From Xylanimonas cellulosilytica DSM 15894 (GTDB lineage Bacteria > Actinomycetota > Actinomycetes > Actinomycetales > Cellulomonadaceae), in NCBI RefSeq assembly GCF_000024965.1, contig NC_013530.1, forward strand, positions 620,001 to 684,000: DNA of 64,000 nucleotides, written 5' to 3'. The translations under genes and the position numbers were made by a program. The notes beneath the pieces were generated by a model. The model ran no database searches. It worked only from the letters and a program-made list of their open reading frames with translations, and was not told the origin of the DNA. Shown here in pieces: positions 39,314 through 48,288 of the stretch (within the stretch, counting starts at the first letter, position 1; the number at the start of each line of letters is the position of its first letter).

Positions 39314-40453
39314 TCAGCGAGGTGCCGGCCCCGTCGTCGTCCCCTGGACGAGCCGCACGGGCAGGGTCTGCACCTCAGGCGCGTCCCCGGCCAGCAGCCC
39401 GACGACGGCGCGGCCCAGGGCCTCGCCCTTCTCGCGCAGCGGCTGGTTCACGCTGGTGAGCACGTCGGGGGAGAGCCACGGCAGGTCGAGCCCGTCGAAC
39501 CCGGCGATGGAGACGTCCTCGGGCACGCGCAGACCCAGCTCGCGCGCCGCGAGGACGGCACCGGCGGCCAGCAGGTCGGAGTGGGCGAAGATCGCCGTCG
39601 GGCGCTCGGAGTCCGGCACCCACTGCCCGAGGATCTCCATCGCGGCCTCGCGCCCGTGCTCGACGAGCGACGCGGGCGTCTCCCACGTGATGACCGGCTC
39701 GACGACGTCACGCACGCCGGCCATGCGGTGCAGCGCCGGGGTGCGGTCGGCGCGCTCGCGTCGCGTCGCGTCGACGGGGCCGGAGCGTTCGCCGCGGCCG
39801 AAGGGCAGCGTGATCTCGGCGATGCGGGTGTGGCCGAGCGCCTGCAGGTGGCGCGCGGCCTCGGCGGCCCCGGCGCGGTCGTCGATGCGCACCAGCGGTG
39901 CACCCTCGACGGCGTGCCCCTCGCCGACGACGACTCGCACACCGCGCCGCTGCAGCGCCGTGACGTTGGGGTCGTCGGTCAGCACGCCCCACACCAGGAC
40001 GGCGACGTCCATCGCGGCGGACTCCACGAGGGGGTCGACGGGGGCGATGCCCGCGACGGTCGCGGCGGGTGGCTCGCCGTGCCCGGCCGCGTCGGTGCAC
40101 GGGGCGCTCGCCTCGGGCCGCAAGCCCGGCACGAGCAGCACGCCCAGTCCCTGCTCGCCGAGCACCTGCATGAGACCGTCGAGCACCTGCACGGACACCG
40201 GGTCGCGGAACGCGCGCCCGGGGTTGTCGCCGATGACGACGCCGACGATGCCGGACCGGCCCGAGCGCAGCTGGCGGCCCAGCGGGTTGGGGCCCGAGTA
40301 GCCCAGCTCCTGGGCGGCGGTGAGCACGCGGTCGCGCGTCTCGGCGCTGATGGGCCCGGCCCCGGAGAATGCCAGCGAGGCCGTCGACACCGACACCCCG
40401 GCACGCTCGGCGACCTTCGCCAGCGTCGGGCGCCCTGCGGTGCTCGAGGCCAT
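39314..40453 (-). CDS. LacI-family regulator
   Basis: A 379-residue protein. The N-terminal HTH is typical (TLAKVAERAGVSVSTASLAF), followed by a hinge and a periplasmic-binding-like sugar domain (FAHSDLLAAGAVLAARELGL, then ISIAGFDG-like VSIAGFDGLDLPWLSPD). It is divergent to an MFS transporter and is likely to control it. A candidate operator, AATCGATT, lies between them. Ligand unknown, probably a sugar or related molecule. Confidence 0.9.
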   Translation of the reverse strand: MASSTAGRPTLAKVAERAGVSVSTASLAFSGAGPISAETRDRVLTAAQELGYSGPNPLGRQLRSGRSGIVGVVIGDNPGRAFRDPVSVQVLDGLMQVLGEQGLGVLLVPGLRPEASAPCTDAAGHGEPPAATVAGIAPVDPLVESAAMDVAVLVWGVLTDDPNVTALQRRGVRVVVGEGHAVEGAPLVRIDDRAGAAEAARHLQALGHTRIAEITLPFGRGERSGPVDATRRERADRTPALHRMAGVRDVVEPVITWETPASLVEHGREAAMEILGQWVPDSERPTAIFAHSDLLAAGAVLAARELGLRVPEDVSIAGFDGLDLPWLSPDVLTSVNQPLREKGEALGRAVVGLLAGDAPEVQTLPVRLVQGTTTGPAPR

Positions 40454-40598
40454 CGTGTCTCCTGTCCGTGGTGCTGCTGTGGTGGTGCAGCGTCGTCGTG
40501 CGGCGTCGTGGTGCCGCCGTTCGTGTGCTGGGCCGACCGGCGCAGGATGCGGGCACGGCTCGCCGCGAGCCTACCCGCGAGCCCTCACCGGCGGCACG

Positions 40599-40611
40599 AA
40601 TCGATTTGACG
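40599..40611 (+). promoter_or_regulatory. candidate LacI operator over the MFS promoter
   Basis: AATCGATT is a perfect palindrome with the central CG that LacI-type proteins prefer. It overlaps TTGACG (40606-40611), a plausible -35 of the MFS gene starting at 40641. The -10 is not clear. Confidence 0.45.
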
Positions 40612-40640
40612 GGCCGCCCGATCTGGCGCACCGTCGCGGG

Positions 40641-41882
40641 ATGACCACCCGCCCCGCCGACGTCGACCTGCGCCGGAACGCCCGCGCCGCATGGGCCGTC
40701 TTCGCCGTCTTCGCCGCGAGCGGCGCTACCTTCGCGACCTGGGTGTCGCGCCTGCCCGCGGTGCGCGACGGACTGGACTTCACCCCCGGGCAGATGGGCG
40801 TGCTGCTGCTGACCGGCGCGGTGGGCTCGGTCGTGGCGCTGCCCCTGTCGGGCATGATCACCGCCCGCCTCGGCGCCGCCCGCGCCGTGACGACGTTCGC
40901 GCTCGTCGCCGTCGCCGGCTACGCGCTCGTGTGCGTCGGTGTCGGCACCGGTACCGCGCTCGCCGTGCGGGTCGGGCTGGTGGTCGCGGGCATCGGCTTC
41001 GGCGTGTGGGACGCCGCGATGAACGTCGAGGGCGCCGTCGTCGAGCAGCGGCTCGGCCGTTCGATCATGCCCCGGTTCCACGCCGGCTTCTCGCTCGGCA
41101 CCGTCGCGGGCGCCGGGGTCGGGTCGCTCGCCGCGCACGCCGGGGTGCCGTTCGTCTGGCACGTGGGCGTCGGCGTCGCGCTGACGGTGACGACGGCGCT
41201 GGTGTGCGTCCGGGGGTTCCTCCCGACGCCGCACGCGGTCCGGGCCGACGTGCCGGAACCCGACTGCGCCGACCCGGCCGAGGCGGCCCCCGCCCACGGG
41301 CTGCGCGCCACCATCGCCGCCTGGCGTGAGCCGCGCACGCTGCTGGTGGGATTCGTGGTGCTCGCGGCCGCGCTCACCGAGGGCGCCGCCAACGACTGGA
41401 CGGCCCTGTCCCTGGTGGACGGGTTCGGGGCCGCGGAGTCGACCGGGGCGTTCGCCCTCGCGCTGTTCCTGGCGGCCATGACGGTCACGCGGCTGGCCGG
41501 TACGCGGCTGGTCGACCGGTTCGGTCGCGTCACCGTCCTGCGCGCCGGCTCGGTCGCCGCGCTCGTGGGCGTCGCCGTGTTCGCCTTCGCGCCCTGGCTG
41601 TGGCTCGCCGTCGTCGGCAGCGTCGTGTGGGGGGCGTCGGCGGCGCTCGGGTTCCCCCTGGGGATGTCCGCGGCGGCCGACGAGCCGCAGCACGCCGCGA
41701 TGCGCGTCGCCGTCGTGTCGACCATCGGGTACGCCGCCTTCTTCGTCGGGCCGGCGCTCATCGGCCTGGTCGCCGATGTCGTGGGGTTCCGGCACGCGCT
41801 CGTCGTCATCGCGCTGCCCGTCGTCGTCGGGCTGGCGCTGGCGGGCAACGCGCGACCGCTGAGGGCGGAGCGGACGGCCTGA
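40641..41882 (+). CDS. MFS transporter
   Basis: A 413-residue membrane protein with 12 likely helices. Start ATG at 40641. Characteristic loops are ATWVSRLPAVRD (after helix 1), GMITARLGAARA and VDRFGRVTVLRAG. It resembles the YbjJ/FucP-like sugar MFS group that begins with WVSRLPAVRDGL. Divergent LacI-family control suggests uptake or efflux of a small organic solute. The substrate cannot be read from the sequence. Confidence 0.88.
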   Translation: MTTRPADVDLRRNARAAWAVFAVFAASGATFATWVSRLPAVRDGLDFTPGQMGVLLLTGAVGSVVALPLSGMITARLGAARAVTTFALVAVAGYALVCVGVGTGTALAVRVGLVVAGIGFGVWDAAMNVEGAVVEQRLGRSIMPRFHAGFSLGTVAGAGVGSLAAHAGVPFVWHVGVGVALTVTTALVCVRGFLPTPHAVRADVPEPDCADPAEAAPAHGLRATIAAWREPRTLLVGFVVLAAALTEGAANDWTALSLVDGFGAAESTGAFALALFLAAMTVTRLAGTRLVDRFGRVTVLRAGSVAALVGVAVFAFAPWLWLAVVGSVVWGASAALGFPLGMSAAADEPQHAAMRVAVVSTIGYAAFFVGPALIGLVADVVGFRHALVVIALPVVVGLALAGNARPLRAERTA

Positions 41883-41897
41883 CCGGACGCCCGTGGC

Positions 41898-41903
41898 TAC
41901 GCT
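41898..41903 (+). promoter_or_regulatory. -10 box for leaderless murB mRNA
   Basis: TACGCT ends 6 nt before the murB GTG start at 41910 with no ribosome site between them. This TANNNT box directly before the start codon is the usual actinobacterial signature of leaderless transcription. Confidence 0.6.
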
Positions 41904-41909
41904 GGGCGC

Positions 41910-43091
41910 GTGAACGCCTCCCTCGAAGCACCGCCCGTGCCGACCCTTGCCGAGCTGACGACGCTGCGGGTGGGCGGACCTGCGGACGCCTACGTCGAGA
42001 CGACGACGGAGGCCGAGCTGATCGACACGATCCGGGCCGCGGACGACGCCGGAGAGCCGCTGCTCGTCGTCGGCGGCGGGTCCAACCTGCTGGTCTCGGA
42101 CGAGGGGTTCGGCGGCGTCGTCGTGCGGGACACGCGCACGGGCTTCGAGCTGGCCTCGGCGGACGCGTGCGGTGGCGCGACCGTCACCGCCGTCGGCGGG
42201 CAGGACTGGGACGAGCTCGTCGCGGTCGCGGTCGAGAACGGCTGGGTGGGGATCGAGGCGCTGTCGGGCATCCCCGGCACGGTCGGTGCCGCACCCGTGC
42301 AGAACATCGGCGCGTACGGCCAGGAGGTGGCCGGGGTGCTGTCGACGGTCCGCACGTGGGACCGCCTGCGCGGCCGGGTGCGCACCTTCGCCGTCGGGGA
42401 GCTCGGCCTGGGGTACCGCACGTCGCTGCTCAAGCAGTCGATGCGCGGCGTCCCCACCGACGACGACCCGCAGGCGCCCTGGTACCCGACCCCCCGCTAC
42501 GTGGTGCTCGACGTGACGTTCCAGATGCGGCTGGGCACGGACTCGGCGCCCGTCGCGTACACGGAGCTGGCGACGCGGCTCGGCGTCCAGCCGGGGGAGC
42601 GCGCCCCGCAGGCCGAGCTGCGCGCCGCGGTGCTCGAGCTGCGCGCCGGCAAGGGCATGCTGCAGGACGGCCGGTTCGGCTCCGCCCCCGGAGCGGACCA
42701 CGACCGGTGGTCGGCCGGCTCGTTCTTCACCAACCCGATCGTCGCCGCCGACCAGGCGCACCTGCTGCCCGAGGGTGCCCCGCGCTACCCGGTCCGCTCG
42801 GCCGTGCCGATGACGACGACGGGCCCCAGCCTCGGCGCGATCGACCCGTCCCTGGTCAAGACCAGCGCGGCCTGGCTCATCGACCACGCCGGGTTCGGCA
42901 AGGGCTTCGGCGTCGCCGGCCCGACCAGCCGGGCGACGCTGTCCACCAAGCACACCCTCGCGCTGACCAACCGCGGGGCAGCGACGGCTGACGACCTCGT
43001 CGCCCTGGCCCGCGTCATCCGGGACGGCGTGCTGGACGCCTACGGCGTCGCGCTGGAGCCCGAGCCGGTGCTGGTGGGCGTCTCGCTGTGA
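41910..43091 (+). CDS. murB: UDP-N-acetylenolpyruvoylglucosamine reductase
   Basis: A 393-residue FAD enzyme of peptidoglycan synthesis that reduces UDP-GlcNAc-enolpyruvate to UDP-MurNAc using NADPH. Motifs: TTLRVGGPADAYV, VVGGGSNLLVSDEG (FAD), GIEALSGIPGTVGAAPVQNIG and WSAGSFFTNPIV with the catalytic Ser, plus a C-terminal TKHTLALTNRG. Longer than E. coli MurB by about 50 residues, as in other actinobacteria. GTG start, leaderless. Confidence 0.96.
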   Translation: MNASLEAPPVPTLAELTTLRVGGPADAYVETTTEAELIDTIRAADDAGEPLLVVGGGSNLLVSDEGFGGVVVRDTRTGFELASADACGGATVTAVGGQDWDELVAVAVENGWVGIEALSGIPGTVGAAPVQNIGAYGQEVAGVLSTVRTWDRLRGRVRTFAVGELGLGYRTSLLKQSMRGVPTDDDPQAPWYPTPRYVVLDVTFQMRLGTDSAPVAYTELATRLGVQPGERAPQAELRAAVLELRAGKGMLQDGRFGSAPGADHDRWSAGSFFTNPIVAADQAHLLPEGAPRYPVRSAVPMTTTGPSLGAIDPSLVKTSAAWLIDHAGFGKGFGVAGPTSRATLSTKHTLALTNRGAATADDLVALARVIRDGVLDAYGVALEPEPVLVGVSL

Positions 43092-43106
43092 GCGAGCTCG
43101 GGTAGC

Positions 43107-44087
43107 TCAGTACAGGAGCACCCGCGTGCCGATCGGCATGCCCCAGGAGTCCCACAGCCAGTTCATCGCGGCGTTGCTCACGCGCACGCACCCGTGCGAG
43201 GCGGGGTACGTCGGGATCGACGACGAGCCGTGCACGGCGTAGCCGCCGCGGAAGTACTTGGGCCGCCACATGTCACCGAGCTCGAGCGTCGAGGAGTGCA
43301 TGCCGTCGCGCTGCATGTACACCGCGAAGTCGCCGCGCGGCGTGGTCGCGCGGTAGGTGCGCCCCTTCGCCTCGTACGTCTCCCCGTTGCCCGAGGAGGC
43401 GTTGATGATCCGCACCACGCGCCCGTCCTCGACGGCCAGCAGGATCTGCTTGTCGAGGTCGATCTCCACGACCTTGCCCGACGACGACCGCGGCGTCGGG
43501 CGGTACCCGGCGTCGAGCGCGGCCTGCGTCTGGGGTCCGACGACGCCGTCCCGGTACAGCCCGGCCGCCTTCTGGAACGCCCAGACCGCCTGCTGGGTGG
43601 CCCAGCCGTAGTCGCCGTCGGCCTTGAGGATGAAGTAGCCGAGGTCCATGAGGCGCTGCTGGAGGGCCAGCACCTCGGGACCCGTCGAACCGCGCTGCGG
43701 GTACTGCGGGGCGGGCGGTTCGGCGGACGCGCTGGGTTCGGGGTCGACCGGCGTCTCCTCCGGGGGAGGCGTCGTCGTCGGCTCGGCGGACGGGGTCTCG
43801 GAAGGAGTCTCGGACGGCGTCTCGGAAGGCTCCGCGGACGGCGTCTCGGTGGGCGTCTCGGACGGCGACGGCGCGACCGGCGGCGTGGCGGGCCCTGTCC
43901 GGTCCGGCGTAGGCGTCGGTGACACCTGTTCCACCGGCGTGCTCGCCGCGCCGCCCGGCTCGGCCTGTCCCGGCCACGCGCACCCGGCGAGCGACAGCGC
44001 CAGCAGCGGTGCGACGACCCTGCCCAGCCCTCGGCGGCGCAGTGCCGTACCGCGCACGCGCTCCGGGCCGTTCCCGTGGTCGTTCAT
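43107..44087 (-). CDS. lipoprotein L,D-transpeptidase with peptidoglycan-binding domain
   Basis: A 326-residue protein starting ATG at 44087. LALSLAGCAW is a lipobox, so the mature protein is a membrane-anchored lipoprotein. A Pro/Glu/Ser/Thr-rich repeat region (SETPS-type repeats, about 60-125) spans the wall. Then PG_binding_1 (GPEVLALQQRLMDLGYF) and YkuD, with YAVHGSSSIP and SHGCVRVSN carrying the catalytic His and Cys. It makes 3-3 cross-links. Confidence 0.92.
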   Translation of the reverse strand: MNDHGNGPERVRGTALRRRGLGRVVAPLLALSLAGCAWPGQAEPGGAASTPVEQVSPTPTPDRTGPATPPVAPSPSETPTETPSAEPSETPSETPSETPSAEPTTTPPPEETPVDPEPSASAEPPAPQYPQRGSTGPEVLALQQRLMDLGYFILKADGDYGWATQQAVWAFQKAAGLYRDGVVGPQTQAALDAGYRPTPRSSSGKVVEIDLDKQILLAVEDGRVVRIINASSGNGETYEAKGRTYRATTPRGDFAVYMQRDGMHSSTLELGDMWRPKYFRGGYAVHGSSSIPTYPASHGCVRVSNAAMNWLWDSWGMPIGTRVLLY

Positions 44088-44265
44088 CGTCGTCGTCCTC
44101 CTCGCAGCCCGCGCCGTCGCCGGCACGCGGGCGTCTCAGCCTGCCCGAGCGGCCGGTGACCGGCAGCGTGGATCGCCGATCGTCACGCAGTCGTGACCTC
44201 GACCCCTCTGACCCTTTCAACGCCCCGCAGCCGCAGAACGTTGGGGCCGGTGCGCCCGGCCGGCG

Positions 44266-45288
44266 TCAGGCGGGCGCCGCCAACCAGGAGTCGACCCCCG
44301 CGAGCATCGTCGCCTTGCTGCCCACGGAGGCGCGCGACGCCCGGATCGAGGACCGGGCCAGGCCGGCCAGCTCGGCGTCGGAGAACCCGTGCACGCTGCG
44401 TGCGGCCTCGTACTGGTCCACCAGCCGCGACCCGAACAGCAGCGGGTCGTCCGCCCCCAACGCGACCTCGGCGCCCGCCTCCACGAGCGCTCGCAGCGGC
44501 ACCGCGGCCAGGTCCGGGTAGACGCCCAGCCCCACGTTGGACGCCGGGCACACCTCCAGCGCGATGCCGCGCCCGACGATGTCGGCCAGCACCGCCGGGT
44601 CCTCGGCCGACCGGACGCCGTGACCCAGCCGGTCCGGCTGCAGCTCGTCGAGCAGGACGGACACGTGGTCGGGGCCCAGCAGCTCGCCGCCGTGGGGTAC
44701 CGCGGCCAGCCCGGCGTCGCGCGCGATGCGGAACGCCCGGGCGAACGTGTCCGTCCGCCCCGACCGCTCGTCGTTGCTCAGCCCGAAACCCACCACCTCG
44801 CCCGGCCCTTCGCCCGCGTACCGGGCCGCCAGCCGGGCCAGCGTCCGCGCGTCCATCGGGTGCCGGATGCGGGAGGCGGCGACGACGACGGCCACCTCCA
44901 GCCCGTGCGCGGCGCTCGCCGCCTTCGCGGCGTCGAGCACGATCTCCACCGCGGGCGTGATCCCGCCGACGAACGGCGCGTACGACGTCGGGTCGACCTG
45001 CAGCTCCAGGCGCACCGACCCCTCCGCGGCGTCGGCGGCCGCGGCCTCGTCCACGATGCGGCGCATGTCCGCCTCCGAGCGCACGCACGCCCGCGCGGCG
45101 TCGTACAACCGCTGGAACCGGAACCAGCCCCGCTGCGTGGCCGGCACGCGCAACGGGTCGCCGTCGAGCAGCGTCGCGGGTACGCGGATGCCCCGCTCCC
45201 GCGCCAGATCCCCCAACGAGCCCACGCTCAACGACCCGGTGAAGTGCAGATGCAGATGGGCCTTCGGCAGCCGGGCAAGGTCGCGCAT
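44266..45288 (-). CDS. add: adenosine deaminase
   Basis: A 340-residue amidohydrolase converting adenosine to inosine. LPKAHLHLHFTGSL holds the first zinc ligands, VPHGGE another, EVCPASNVGLGVYP the substrate loop, and LGADDPLLFGS the two Asp of the active site. Start ATG at 45288; a longer frame extends upstream into the 45320 palindrome and is rejected. The final part is helical. Role: purine salvage. Confidence 0.9.
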   Translation of the reverse strand: MRDLARLPKAHLHLHFTGSLSVGSLGDLARERGIRVPATLLDGDPLRVPATQRGWFRFQRLYDAARACVRSEADMRRIVDEAAAADAAEGSVRLELQVDPTSYAPFVGGITPAVEIVLDAAKAASAAHGLEVAVVVAASRIRHPMDARTLARLAARYAGEGPGEVVGFGLSNDERSGRTDTFARAFRIARDAGLAAVPHGGELLGPDHVSVLLDELQPDRLGHGVRSAEDPAVLADIVGRGIALEVCPASNVGLGVYPDLAAVPLRALVEAGAEVALGADDPLLFGSRLVDQYEAARSVHGFSDAELAGLARSSIRASRASVGSKATMLAGVDSWLAAPA

Positions 45289-45319
45289 CGCCCGAGTCTC
45301 GCACCCGGACGCGCGATGA

Positions 45320-45381
45320 GAACGTGCCGTCGCGATCGGAACGTGCGCTCCGATGCACGTTCCCATCGCGACGGCACGTTC
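45320..45381. repeat. 27-bp inverted repeat with internal GAACGTGC copies
   Basis: GAACGTGCCGTCGCGAT followed by a second GGAACGTGC forms the left arm (45320-45346). The right arm (45355-45381) pairs over 26 of 27 positions across an 8-nt loop. It lies between the add start and the response-regulator stop, so it can terminate the operon to its right. Confidence 0.75.
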
Positions 45382-45399
45382 CCATCGTGCGGGGGAGGG

Positions 45400-46038
45400 C
45401 TACACCAGCCAGCCGCGCCGGCGGGCCTCCGTGACCGCTGCCGTGCGGTCGTCCACGCCCAGCTTGGCGAACGCGCGCAGCAGGTGCGTCTTGACGGTGG
45501 CCTCCGCGATGAACAGGCGGCGCCCCACCTCGGCGTTCGAGCAGCCCTCGGCCACCAGCGCCAGCACCTGCGCCTCGCGCGGGGTCAGCCGGTCCGCCGA
45601 CGCCCGCACCGAGCCCACCAGCCGCGTCGCCACCGTCGGCGCCAGCACCGTCTGCCCCTGGGCGGCCGCCCGGATGCCGCGCACCAGCGCGTCCCGCGGC
45701 GTGTCCTTGAGCAGATAGCCCGTCGCGCCCGCCTCGACCGCGCGCAGGATGTCCGCGTCCGTGTCGTAGGTGGTCAGCACCAGCACGCGTGGCCCCGTGC
45801 CGACGATCTGCGCCGTCGCGCCGACGCCGTCCAGCGCGGGCATGCGCAGGTCCATGAGCACGACGTCGGGGCCTAGCTCCGCGGCCAGCCGCACCGCCTC
45901 GACGCCGTCGCCCGCCTCGCCGACCACCTCCAGGTCGGGCTCGACGGCCAGCATGCCCACCAGTCCCGACCGCACCACCGGGTGGTCGTCCACCACCAGC
46001 ACCCGGACGACGCCGGTGCCGGAGCGCTCCACGGTCAC
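45400..46038 (-). CDS. NarL/LuxR-type response regulator
   Basis: A 212-residue protein with GTG at 46038 overlapping the kinase stop. The receiver has VLVVDDHPVVR, phospho-acceptor Asp in VVLMDLRMP, and LTTYDTDADI, then GYLLKDTP. The output domain is a LuxR HTH (LTPREAQVLALVAEGCSNAE, then ATVKTHLLRAFAKL). It likely controls the ABC exporter encoded upstream in the same operon. Confidence 0.92.
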   Translation of the reverse strand: MTVERSGTGVVRVLVVDDHPVVRSGLVGMLAVEPDLEVVGEAGDGVEAVRLAAELGPDVVLMDLRMPALDGVGATAQIVGTGPRVLVLTTYDTDADILRAVEAGATGYLLKDTPRDALVRGIRAAAQGQTVLAPTVATRLVGSVRASADRLTPREAQVLALVAEGCSNAEVGRRLFIAEATVKTHLLRAFAKLGVDDRTAAVTEARRRGWLV

Positions 46039-47276
46039 GGGGCGCTCCGCGCGGGCAGGCGCACGCTCAGGACGGTCCCGCCGTCGTCGCCCGCCTGCAC
46101 GTCGAGCGCACCGCCGACGGCGACCACCCGGTCGCGCATCCCGCGCAGCCCATAACCCTCCCGCGTCGCGGCCGGGATCCCGCCACCGTCGTCCACCACC
46201 TCGAGCCGCACCGGAGCGCCTCCGCCACCCTCCAGCGACAGCCACACGGCCGACGCCCCCGCGTGCCGGCGCACGTTCGTCAACGCCTCCTGCGCCGCGC
46301 GCAGCAGCACCACCTCCTCGTCCGCGGCCAGCGGCCCCACGTCGTCGGCGGCCTCGACCACCGCGCGCAGACCCGTCTCCGCAGACCAGCGCTCCGCCAG
46401 CCGGCGCAGCGCGTCCGCCAGCGACCCGCCCTGCAACGACACCGGCGCGAACGCGGCGACCAGCCCGCGCGCCTCGGCCAGGTTGTCCCGCGCCGTCGCC
46501 TCCACGATGGCCAGGCGCTCGCGGGCCGCGGCGTCGTCGCCCCGGTCGAGGGCCGACGACGCGACCTGCACCTGCGTGACCACGCTCATGAAGCCCTGCG
46601 CGAGCGTGTCGTGGATCTCGCGGGCCAGGCGCTCGCGCTCGGCCGTGACACCCGCGGCGTGCTGGGTCGCGGCCAGCTCCGCCTGGGCCGCACGGAGCCG
46701 GGCCACCAGGCGCGCGTTCTCCTCCGCCTGCCGCATCGTGCGCGCCACGAACAGTCCGAGGCCCCCGGCGAACGCGAACGTCACCGCGACCGGGGGCACG
46801 ACGTCCTCGAGCCGCGCCGGGTCCCACCCCGTCGCGCCCCAGAGCGCCAAGAACGTGCCCACCGTGAGCGCCACGGTGACCACGAGACCGTCCCGGACCC
46901 GTTCCGAGAGCATCCAGCCGTGCGTGAAGGCCACGAACAGCAGCAGCGACGCGATCTCGCCCTGCGCCATCGCGACGATCGTCGCGGCCACCAGGATCCC
47001 CAGGTACGCCCAGGTGAGCACCGGTTCGCGCGTCCGGGCGGCGCGGGCGCCCAGCAGCGCGTAGGCCACCACGATGGCGGCCACGCACGCGAGCTGCACC
47101 ACGAGGGCGCGGCCCGGCGTCGAGCTCGTCACCAGGGACAGGACCACCAGCGCGACGGCGACGTAGAACGCCACGTGCCACCACACGACGACCCGGCTCC
47201 AGTCGGCGAACGGTCCGCCCGGGGCCGGGGCGTCGCCGTCGTCAGCCGTGCTCATGGCGGGTTCAGCCGTGCTCAT
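46035..47276 (-). CDS. sensor histidine kinase (HisKA_3 type)
   Basis: A 413-residue protein. Five to six membrane helices (about 30-195) are followed by a coiled coil and HisKA_3 with the phospho-His in EREREI-like ERERLAREIHDTLAQGF, then HATPase_c with EALTNVRRHAG and GYGLRGMRDRV. The start is uncertain: ATG at 47276 is used; ATG at 47255 or GTG at 47456 (through a 30-residue tandem repeat and into the permease) are alternatives. Confidence 0.85.
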   Translation of the reverse strand: MSTAEPAMSTADDGDAPAPGGPFADWSRVVVWWHVAFYVAVALVVLSLVTSSTPGRALVVQLACVAAIVVAYALLGARAARTREPVLTWAYLGILVAATIVAMAQGEIASLLLFVAFTHGWMLSERVRDGLVVTVALTVGTFLALWGATGWDPARLEDVVPPVAVTFAFAGGLGLFVARTMRQAEENARLVARLRAAQAELAATQHAAGVTAERERLAREIHDTLAQGFMSVVTQVQVASSALDRGDDAAARERLAIVEATARDNLAEARGLVAAFAPVSLQGGSLADALRRLAERWSAETGLRAVVEAADDVGPLAADEEVVLLRAAQEALTNVRRHAGASAVWLSLEGGGGAPVRLEVVDDGGGIPAATREGYGLRGMRDRVVAVGGALDVQAGDDGGTVLSVRLPARSAP

Positions 47277-47450
47277 GGCAGCCGAACCCTGCGGCTCCGC
47301 GGCAGGCGAGTGCCTCGTCCCTCGGCCCGCACCGGCCGCTGCGCCTCCGGGTTCAGCCGTGTTGATGGCGGCTGAACCCTGCGGCTCCGCGGCAGGCGAG
47401 TGCCTCGTTCCTCGGCCCGCACCGGCCGCTGCGCCTCCGGGTTCAGCCGT
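47261..47450 (-). repeat. 90-bp direct tandem repeat at kinase start
   Basis: Two near-identical 90-bp units (47261-47350 and 47351-47440) plus the start of a third. Each holds GGTTCAGCCGTG ahead of the GAACCCTGCGGCTCCGCGG block. The frame stays open and would encode 30-residue repeats beginning TAEPGG, so the kinase may have a repeat-extended N terminus. Confidence 0.85.
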
Positions 47451-48288
47451 CGTCACGACGCCGCCAGCGGAACGTCCGCACCCCGACCACCAGTCCCACC
47501 ACCAGCCATGCGGCAAGGATCGCAGCCGTCAGCCCGTGCTGCCAGGACTCGGCCACCTCCAGGTACCTGGCCTCGTCCGGCAGGAACACCGAGCGCATGC
47601 CCTGGGCGGTCCACTTGAGCGGGAACAGCGACGCCACCTGCTGCATCCACGACGGCAGGCCGTAGAACGGGAAGAACACGCCCGAGATGAACTGCAGCAC
47701 CAGCACCACCGAGGTGACGACGGCGGACGCCGAACGGGCCGAGCGCGGCAGCGCCGAGAACGCGATCCCCAGCACCACGCCCGACGCCGTCGCCAGCAGG
47801 AACACCCACGCGAACGTGGCCCAGGCGCTCGCGGTCGCCGGCAGCGGCACGTCGAAGCCGAACCTCGCCAGGGCCAGCAGGGCGCCGACCTGCACGACCG
47901 AGACCGCGAGGATCTGCAGCACCTTGCCCAGGACGTACGCGGACGCCGGGACCGGGGTGGCGCGCAGGCGCTTGAGGGTGCCGTCGTCGCGTTCCAGGGC
48001 GACCGAGATCGCGAGGGACTGGAAGCTCGTGAGCATCAGGCCCGTGGCCACCATGCCGGGCAGGAAGTACCGGGCGAAGTCCACGGAGACCTCCCCGGTG
48101 CTGGTCATGCCCGCCTGGTTCTCCCCGCCGAAGACGCTCGCGAAGATCGCGAACATCACGACGGGGTAGGCCAGGATGAAGATGACGGCGTCGCGCTCGC
48201 GCAGGAACCCGCGCAGCTCGACGCCGGCGCGCACGACGGCGAGCGGGAGCACGCCGGGAAGCCGGGCGGGGGCGGTGACGGTGGTCAT
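47443..48288 (-). CDS. ABC-2 type transporter permease
   Basis: A 281-residue membrane protein with six likely helices and ABC2_membrane features: LRGFLRERDAVIFILAYPVV, LPGMVATGLMLTSFQSLAIS, and SGVFFPFYGLPSWMQQ before the last helices. Start ATG at 48288 overlaps the ATPase stop. It exports a compound, often a drug, lipid or peptide, with the ATPase encoded upstream; the substrate is unknown. Confidence 0.9.
   Translation of the reverse strand: MTTVTAPARLPGVLPLAVVRAGVELRGFLRERDAVIFILAYPVVMFAIFASVFGGENQAGMTSTGEVSVDFARYFLPGMVATGLMLTSFQSLAISVALERDDGTLKRLRATPVPASAYVLGKVLQILAVSVVQVGALLALARFGFDVPLPATASAWATFAWVFLLATASGVVLGIAFSALPRSARSASAVVTSVVLVLQFISGVFFPFYGLPSWMQQVASLFPLKWTAQGMRSVFLPDEARYLEVAESWQHGLTAAILAAWLVVGLVVGVRTFRWRRRDDG

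Noticed and set aside
39708-42953. Open frame of 1081 codons antisense to murB and the MFS gene
   Set aside because: Same GC-rich shadow effect; the sense strand has well-defined murB and transporter motifs.
47261-47450. Tandem repeats considered as a CRISPR-like array
   Set aside because: Units are contiguous 90-bp direct copies without unique spacers; no cas gene is near. No CRISPR array was seen anywhere in the window.
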